This document shows positions 5,940 through 9,338 of a stretch of 9,338 bases of DNA, one piece after another. Location of the stretch: NCBI GenBank assembly GCA_013388565.1, contig JACAEZ010000205.1, forward strand, positions 1 to 9,338, read 5' to 3'. Source of the DNA: Campylobacterales bacterium. GTDB taxonomy: Bacteria; Campylobacterota; Campylobacteria; Campylobacterales; JACAEZ01. The notes beneath the pieces were generated by a model. It was not told the DNA's origin and searched no databases. It saw only the letters and a program-made list of their open reading frames with translations. Position 1 is the stretch's first letter; each line of letters begins with the position of its first letter. A program made the translations under genes and the position numbers.

Positions 5940-7754
5940 ATGAGTACATTAGATATAAAACAATTTATTCAAAAAACTCATCCGTTTGAAATATTATCAG
6001 CTGATGAATTAAAATATTTACTTGATAGTATTGATATTCAATATTTTAAACAAAATGAGATTATTGCAACAAAAAACAGCACTCCGAAATATTTTTATAT
6101 TATTGCTAAAGGTGTTGTTGAACAAAAAGATGAAGAGAGTGTTTATTATAGTGTTCATGATAGTTTTGATATAACATCAATTTTTCAAAATAGTTTTAAA
6201 AATGATTTTTTGGCTTTTGAAGAGTCTATTTGTTATTTAATTCCTATTGATATTTTTTATATGTTACTAAATCAAAATATCTCATTTAAAAGCTTTTTTT
6301 TAGATGATATTTCAACAAAGATAAATGCTCTAATTCATAAAAATGCAAATAAAGAGTTATCTAATTTCATGTTAGCAAAGGTTAGTGAAAGTTATATTCA
6401 TCCGCTTGTTATCATAGATAAAGATAGCTCTATTTATGATGGTGTGCAAAAAATGACACAAAATAGTACATCGTTTATTATAGTAGATTTTCAAAACTCT
6501 TATGGTATTGTGACAGACTCTGACCTTAGAAAAAAGGTAATTTTACAAAATAAATCTTATCAAGATAAAATCTCTTCTATTGCTACAAAAGAGTTAATTA
6601 CAATAGATAAAAATGATTTTTTATTTAATGCCCTACTTCTCATGACTCAAAAAAATTTAAAAAGATTAATTGTTACAAAAGATAACTCTATTTTTGGAAT
6701 TATCGAACAAGCAGATATTTTAAGTGCTTTTTCAAATAAATCTCATCTAATTAATATTCAAATTCAAAAAGCAAAAACAGTATCTGATATTCAAAAAGCT
6801 TCTTGCGACATAATAAATTTGGTGAAATCTCTTCATGTAAAGGGTGTAAAAGTTAGATATATTACAAAACTATTAAGTGAGATAAATTCAAAAATTTACC
6901 AAAAAATATATGAAATAATTGCTCCAAAAGAGCTGTTAGAAAACTCTTGTTTCATTATTTTAGGAAGTGAAGGAAGACATGAACAGATATTAAAAAGTGA
7001 CCAAGATAATGGAATTATTTTAAAAGATGGATTTGTATTTGATAAACTTTCTGAAGTTACAAATAGCATTACAGAGGCTTTATTGCTTTGTGGTTTTCCA
7101 AAATGTGAAGGAAATATCATGGTAAATAATCCATTTTGGACTAAGAGTTTGAGTGAGTATAAAAATAGTGTTCATGATTGGTTTAACTCAAATAGTAGCG
7201 AAGATTTGATGAATTTGGCTATTTTATTTGATGCAAAGTGTGTGGCTGGTGATAGTAAATTATTAGATAGTTTAAAAGAGTATATGTTTAATCAAATAAA
7301 TGACAATCTTACTCTACTTTCAAATTTTGCAAAGGCAACTATCATATTTGAAACACCTTTATCATTTTTTTCAAACTTTATTTTAAATAAAAAAAGTGAC
7401 GAGCTTGATTTGAAAAAAGGGGCGATTTTTCCAATCGTTCATGGGATTAGAAGTTTGGCTTTAGAAAAAAAGATAATAGCTACAAATACGATAGAAAGAG
7501 TAAAAGAGTTAAATAATTTAGGTGTTTTTGATAGAGAGTTTGCATCAAATTTGATAGATGGATTTAACTTTTTACTAACAATTAGATTAGAAAATATGTT
7601 AAAAAAACATGATTTAGGTTTAAAGCTAGATAGTGGAATAAATCCTAAAAATTTATCAAAACTTGAAAAAGATACACTTATAGATGTTTTTAAAATGGTA
7701 GATAAATTTAAAAAATTAATTATTCACCATTTTAAACTTTCGATGATAAGTTAG
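5940..7754 (+). CDS. cNMP-like / CBS / DUF294 putative nucleotidyltransferase
   Basis: A 604-residue cytoplasmic protein, probably regulatory. Domains in order: a cyclic-nucleotide-binding-like fold (about 10-130), two CBS domains (about 152-205 and 213-268), a GlnD-related DUF294 nucleotidyltransferase domain with motif GSEGRHEQILKSDQDNG (342-358) and GFPKCEGNIMVNNPFW (385-400), and a helical DUF294 C-terminal domain (about 460-600) with KKGAIFPIVHGIRSLAL (492-508). The nucleotidyltransferase Gly-Ser and Asp-x-Asp residues are intact. The cNMP-like domain lacks the usual Gly-Glu...Arg-x-Ala phosphate cassette, so it probably does not bind cAMP in the standard way. CBS pairs commonly sense adenosine nucleotides. 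The substrate is unknown. An exonuclease gene follows six bases later, and acs lies beyond. The family is often linked to acs and acetate uptake genes, so a role in acetate metabolism is plausible but unproven. Confidence 0.88.
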   Translation: MSTLDIKQFIQKTHPFEILSADELKYLLDSIDIQYFKQNEIIATKNSTPKYFYIIAKGVVEQKDEESVYYSVHDSFDITSIFQNSFKNDFLAFEESICYLIPIDIFYMLLNQNISFKSFFLDDISTKINALIHKNANKELSNFMLAKVSESYIHPLVIIDKDSSIYDGVQKMTQNSTSFIIVDFQNSYGIVTDSDLRKKVILQNKSYQDKISSIATKELITIDKNDFLFNALLLMTQKNLKRLIVTKDNSIFGIIEQADILSAFSNKSHLINIQIQKAKTVSDIQKASCDIINLVKSLHVKGVKVRYITKLLSEINSKIYQKIYEIIAPKELLENSCFIILGSEGRHEQILKSDQDNGIILKDGFVFDKLSEVTNSITEALLLCGFPKCEGNIMVNNPFWTKSLSEYKNSVHDWFNSNSSEDLMNLAILFDAKCVAGDSKLLDSLKEYMFNQINDNLTLLSNFAKATIIFETPLSFFSNFILNKKSDELDLKKGAIFPIVHGIRSLALEKKIIATNTIERVKELNNLGVFDREFASNLIDGFNFLLTIRLENMLKKHDLGLKLDSGINPKNLSKLEKDTLIDVFKMVDKFKKLIIHHFKLSMIS

Positions 7755-7760
7755 TTTCTC

Positions 7761-8369
7761 ATGATAAGTTTAATTAAAAATTATTTTAATAAAAAAAGAT
7801 TAGTTGATAAAGAGTTTGAATTTTTATTTGAACCTATAGATGATGAGTTTGTATCTATTGATACAGAAACAACTGGATTAAATCCAAAAAAAGATGAAAT
7901 CATTACTATTGGTGCTGTAAAAATAAAAGATAATAAAATTTTAACTAGTCAAAAATTTGAGTGCATTGTAAAACCAACAAAACCAATAGGTACAGATAGT
8001 ATAAAAATACATCACATCAGACATTGCGATTTAGAAAATGGTATTGATATTAAAGATGCTATCTATCAACTGCTCCATTTTATCGGTGGAAGAACTCTAA
8101 TTGGATACTACTTAGAGTTTGATGTAGAGCTTATAAATAAATACACAAAAGAGTTTTTAAATATCACTCTGCCAAATAAGCAAATAGAGCTTAGTGCATT
8201 ATATTTTGACAAAAAAATAACGACAATTCCACAAGCAAATATTGACCTTAGATTTGATTCTATCATGAAAGATTTGGATTTACCAATGCTTGGAAAACAT
8301 GATGCACTTAACGATGCTATCATGACAAGCTTGGCATTTATAAAACTTCAAAATATTAAAAAAATATAA
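7761..8369 (+). CDS. DnaQ-like DEDDh 3'-5' exonuclease (acs-linked)
   Basis: A 202-residue member of the DnaQ/RNase T exonuclease superfamily. The four acidic residues and the general-base His are visible: D34 and E36 in SIDTETTGL (ExoI), D121 in YYLEFDVELI (ExoII), and H180 with D185 in KHDALNDAIMTSLAF (ExoIII). The mid-protein HHIRH pattern is also seen in DnaQ relatives. It is usually annotated as a DNA polymerase III epsilon subunit, but it is short, lacks a convincing C-terminal polymerase-binding extension, and sits with a DUF294 gene, so I take it to be a dedicated accessory nuclease rather than the replicative proofreader. Its ATG comes six bases after the DUF294 stop with no clear ribosome binding site, suggesting coupled translation. 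The nucleic-acid substrate is unknown. Confidence 0.87.
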   Translation: MISLIKNYFNKKRLVDKEFEFLFEPIDDEFVSIDTETTGLNPKKDEIITIGAVKIKDNKILTSQKFECIVKPTKPIGTDSIKIHHIRHCDLENGIDIKDAIYQLLHFIGGRTLIGYYLEFDVELINKYTKEFLNITLPNKQIELSALYFDKKITTIPQANIDLRFDSIMKDLDLPMLGKHDALNDAIMTSLAFIKLQNIKKI

Positions 8370-8381
8370 AAGCCATTAATT

Positions 8382-8471
8382 TAACAATTTTGTTTACGAA
8401 AATGTTTCAAATTTACTCAATTAATCAAAATAGTATTAAAATCTTCTCTTTTCTATATAAATGCTACGAAA
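8382..8471 (+). repeat. Copy B of the shared promoter-region similarity, upstream of acs
   Basis: This is the counterpart of 5809-5897. The first block TAACAATTTT (8382-8391) is followed after 10 bases (8 in copy A) by the 15-bp block (8402-8416), extended to 17 of 18 matches at 8402-8419. The third block begins 58 bases after the start of the second (59 in copy A) if measured at AATGCTACGA. Here it does not overlap a known gene; it begins 12 bases after the exonuclease stop. Confidence 0.6.
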
Positions 8472-8494
8472 AAGCTACCAAAATTATTTATAAT
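8454..8494 (+). promoter_or_regulatory. Upstream acs promoter candidate (P1)
   Basis: TATAAT at 8489-8494 is a perfect -10 box, giving a start near 8501 and a leader of about 90 bases. Its -35 position is occupied by the GCTAC tandem repeat rather than a TTGACA-like box, which suggests activator dependence. An alternative -10, TATATA at 8454-8459, sits where TATGAT lies before the DUF294 gene. Confidence 0.4.
8463..8484 (+). repeat. 11-bp tandem direct repeat in the acs upstream region
   Basis: GCTACGAAAAA (8463-8473) is followed directly by GCTACCAAAAT (8474-8484), nine of eleven bases alike. The period is close to one helical turn, placing both copies on the same face of the DNA. The region before the DUF294 gene has only one copy. 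The pair ends four bases before a TATAAT box. Confidence 0.6.
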
Positions 8495-8508
8495 CTATTC
8501 CCGAAAAA

Positions 8509-8566
8509 ACTCGATAGAATTAAGTTAGACTTATATTAAAGTTTGTATAATTTAGCTCTATCGAGT
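8509..8566. repeat. Perfect 10-bp inverted repeat bracketing the proximal acs promoter
   Basis: ACTCGATAGA (8509-8518) is the exact reverse complement of TCTATCGAGT (8557-8566), separated by 38 bases that hold the TATAAT box. The arms are centred 48 bases apart. They could be paired operator half-sites at about -45 and +4 relative to the predicted start, or the stem of a long-loop hairpin in transcripts that begin upstream. Confidence 0.6.
8546..8551 (+). promoter_or_regulatory. Proximal acs promoter -10 box (P2)
   Basis: TATAAT preceded by GTTTG, a perfect -10 match 41 bases before the acs start codon. The predicted start near 8558 lies in the right arm of the inverted repeat and gives a leader of about 34 bases. 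No well-spaced -35 is visible; TAGACT at 8526-8531 resembles one but its 14-bp spacer is too short. Confidence 0.5.
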
Positions 8567-8579
8567 AAAAAATAAAATT

Positions 8580-8585
8580 AAGGAG
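8580..8585 (+). promoter_or_regulatory. Strong ribosome binding site of acs
   Basis: AAGGAG is followed by a six-base spacer and the ATG at 8592. It is the best Shine-Dalgarno match on the plus strand of this window and fixes the acs start over the in-frame ATG four codons later. Confidence 0.8.
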
Positions 8586-8591
8586 ATTTTC

Positions 8592-9338
8592 ATGAGCATC
8601 GAAATGGAAGAGCATAGAAAGAGAAAATTTAAACCAAACAAAGAGTTTGCAAAAAAAGCAAATATTAAAAATATGTGTGAATATCAAGAGCTTGTAGATA
8701 TGGCAAATGATGATTATGAGGGTTTTTGGGGCAAAATGGCAAAAGAAAATATTGATTGGATAGAGCCGTTTAATCAAGTTCTTGATGAGTCAAATGCACC
8801 TCATTATAGTTGGTTTGTGGGTGGAAAGCTAAATGTTTCAGCTCAATGTATTGATAGACATTTAGAAAATAGAAAAAATAAAGCAGCCATTATTTTTGAA
8901 GGGGAGCTTGGTGATAAACAAGTCATTACTTACAGAGAGCTTTATTATGAAGTCGGTAAAACAGCAAATTTGCTTAAAAATAAGTTTGACATTAAAAAGG
9001 GTGATAGAGTTGTAATTTATATGCCAATGATACCAGAAGCAGCTTACATGATGTTAGCTTGTGCTAGAATTGGGGCAATTCACTCGGTTGTATTTGGTGG
9101 ATTTTCAGCAGAAGCTTTAAGAGATAGAATAGAAGATGCGGAAGCTAAACTTGTAATAACAGCTGATGGAGCTTATAGAAGAGGTAAGCCTTATATGTTA
9201 AAACCTGTTGTTGATGAGGCTCTTAAAAAAGGGTGTGAGAGTGTTAAAAAGGTTTTGATTGTTGAGAGAAACCATGAAGATATTGAGTATGTTCCAGGGA
9301 GAGATTATGTTTATAATGAGTTAGTACAACTTGAAAAA
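8592..9338 (+). CDS. acs: Acetyl-CoA synthetase (acetate--CoA ligase), N-terminal part
   Basis: AMP-forming acetyl-CoA synthetase activates acetate to acetyl-CoA through acetyl-AMP, allowing growth on low acetate. The 249 visible codons are open to the window edge; the full protein should be about 650 residues. Recognisable N-terminal features are the Acs N-terminal domain with [10 protein letters not shown] (41-50), the [20 protein letters not shown] region (71-90), and the core signature [15 protein letters not shown] (141-155), [19 protein letters not shown] (158-176) and [12 protein letters not shown] (189-200), the region that contacts CoA. The ATP-binding P-loop, the A-motifs and the C-terminal acetylatable lysine lie beyond the window. 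It follows the DUF294-exonuclease unit on the same strand after 222 bases with two candidate promoters, so it is probably its own transcription unit under acetate control. Confidence 0.96.
   Translation, partial: MSIEMEEHRKRKFKPNKEFAKKANIKNMCEYQELVDMANDDYEGFWGKMAKENIDWIEPFNQVLDESNAPHYSWFVGGKLNVSAQCIDRHLENRKNKAAIIFEGELGDKQVITYRELYYEVGKTANLLKNKFDIKKGDRVVIYMPMIPEAAYMMLACARIGAIHSVVFGGFSAEALRDRIEDAEAKLVITADGAYRRGKPYMLKPVVDEALKKGCESVKKVLIVERNHEDIEYVPGRDYVYNELVQLEK

Noticed and set aside
6294..6301. T8 run inside the DUF294 gene as a phase-variation tract
   Set aside because: Runs of eight A or T are common in DNA this AT-rich, phase-variable tracts in this phylum are usually G/C runs, and the frame is intact.
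7743..7768. Direct repeat ATGATAAG at 7743-7750 and 7761-7768 over the DUF294-exonuclease junction
   Set aside because: Eight AT-rich bases repeated within coding sequence are expected by chance; it does not form a ribosome binding site.
8383..8407. Possible terminator after the exonuclease gene: AACAATTTT and AAAATGTT around a 7-base loop
   Set aside because: The stem is imperfect, almost all A-T, and not followed by a T run. Half of it belongs to blocks shared with the region before the DUF294 gene, where no gene ends in this direction.
8520..8777. Open reading frame of 85 codons on the minus strand
   Set aside because: It covers the acs promoter and the start of acs in antisense, has no good ribosome binding site, and its Phe/Ile/Cys-rich composition is what antisense of AT-rich coding DNA gives.

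Overview
The window looks like chromosome from a Campylobacterota (epsilonproteobacterial) species, most likely Arcobacter-like. The DNA is very AT-rich. The order fabZ-lpxA-clpX-mreB-mreC on one strand is the arrangement I know from Campylobacter and Helicobacter. An acetyl-CoA synthetase gene beside a DUF294/CBS protein and a DnaQ-like exonuclease fits a respiratory, acetate-using relative such as Arcobacter. The genus is inferred; no rRNA gene is present.

Left part (about 1-423, minus strand): the first codons of an unidentified gene at the window edge. Next to it is a small Gln-rich protein of 73 residues with its own promoter and a good ribosome binding site. Both are separated from mreC by 165 bp.

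Centre (424-5814, minus strand): a tight run transcribed queH, fabZ, lpxA, clpX, mreB, mreC. It links tRNA queuosine synthesis, fatty-acid and lipid A synthesis, the ClpX unfoldase and the MreBC cell-shape proteins. Junctions are overlaps or gaps of 2-10 bp, except 39 bp between queH and fabZ, where a second promoter may lie. queH probably starts at a TTG codon at 5814.

Right part (5940-9338, plus strand): a two-gene unit of a 604-residue cNMP-like/CBS/DUF294 nucleotidyltransferase protein and a 202-residue DEDDh exonuclease. A 222-bp regulatory region follows, then the first 249 codons of acs, which runs off the window. The same three gene types lie together near acs in some gammaproteobacteria (for example Vibrio, as I recall), so this is probably an acetate-linked module of unexplained biochemical role.

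The most interesting signal is non-coding. The region upstream of the DUF294 gene and the region upstream of acs share several colinear blocks: a 10-bp and a 15-bp perfect match, then an 18/23 match ending in AATGCTACGA at nearly the same spacing (59 versus 58 bp). The acs copy carries an extra 11-bp tandem unit. It is followed by a second TATAAT promoter bracketed by a perfect 10-bp inverted repeat. This suggests one regulator controls both units, or that the promoter was duplicated. No tRNA, rRNA, CRISPR array, insertion sequence or convincing intrinsic terminator was seen.
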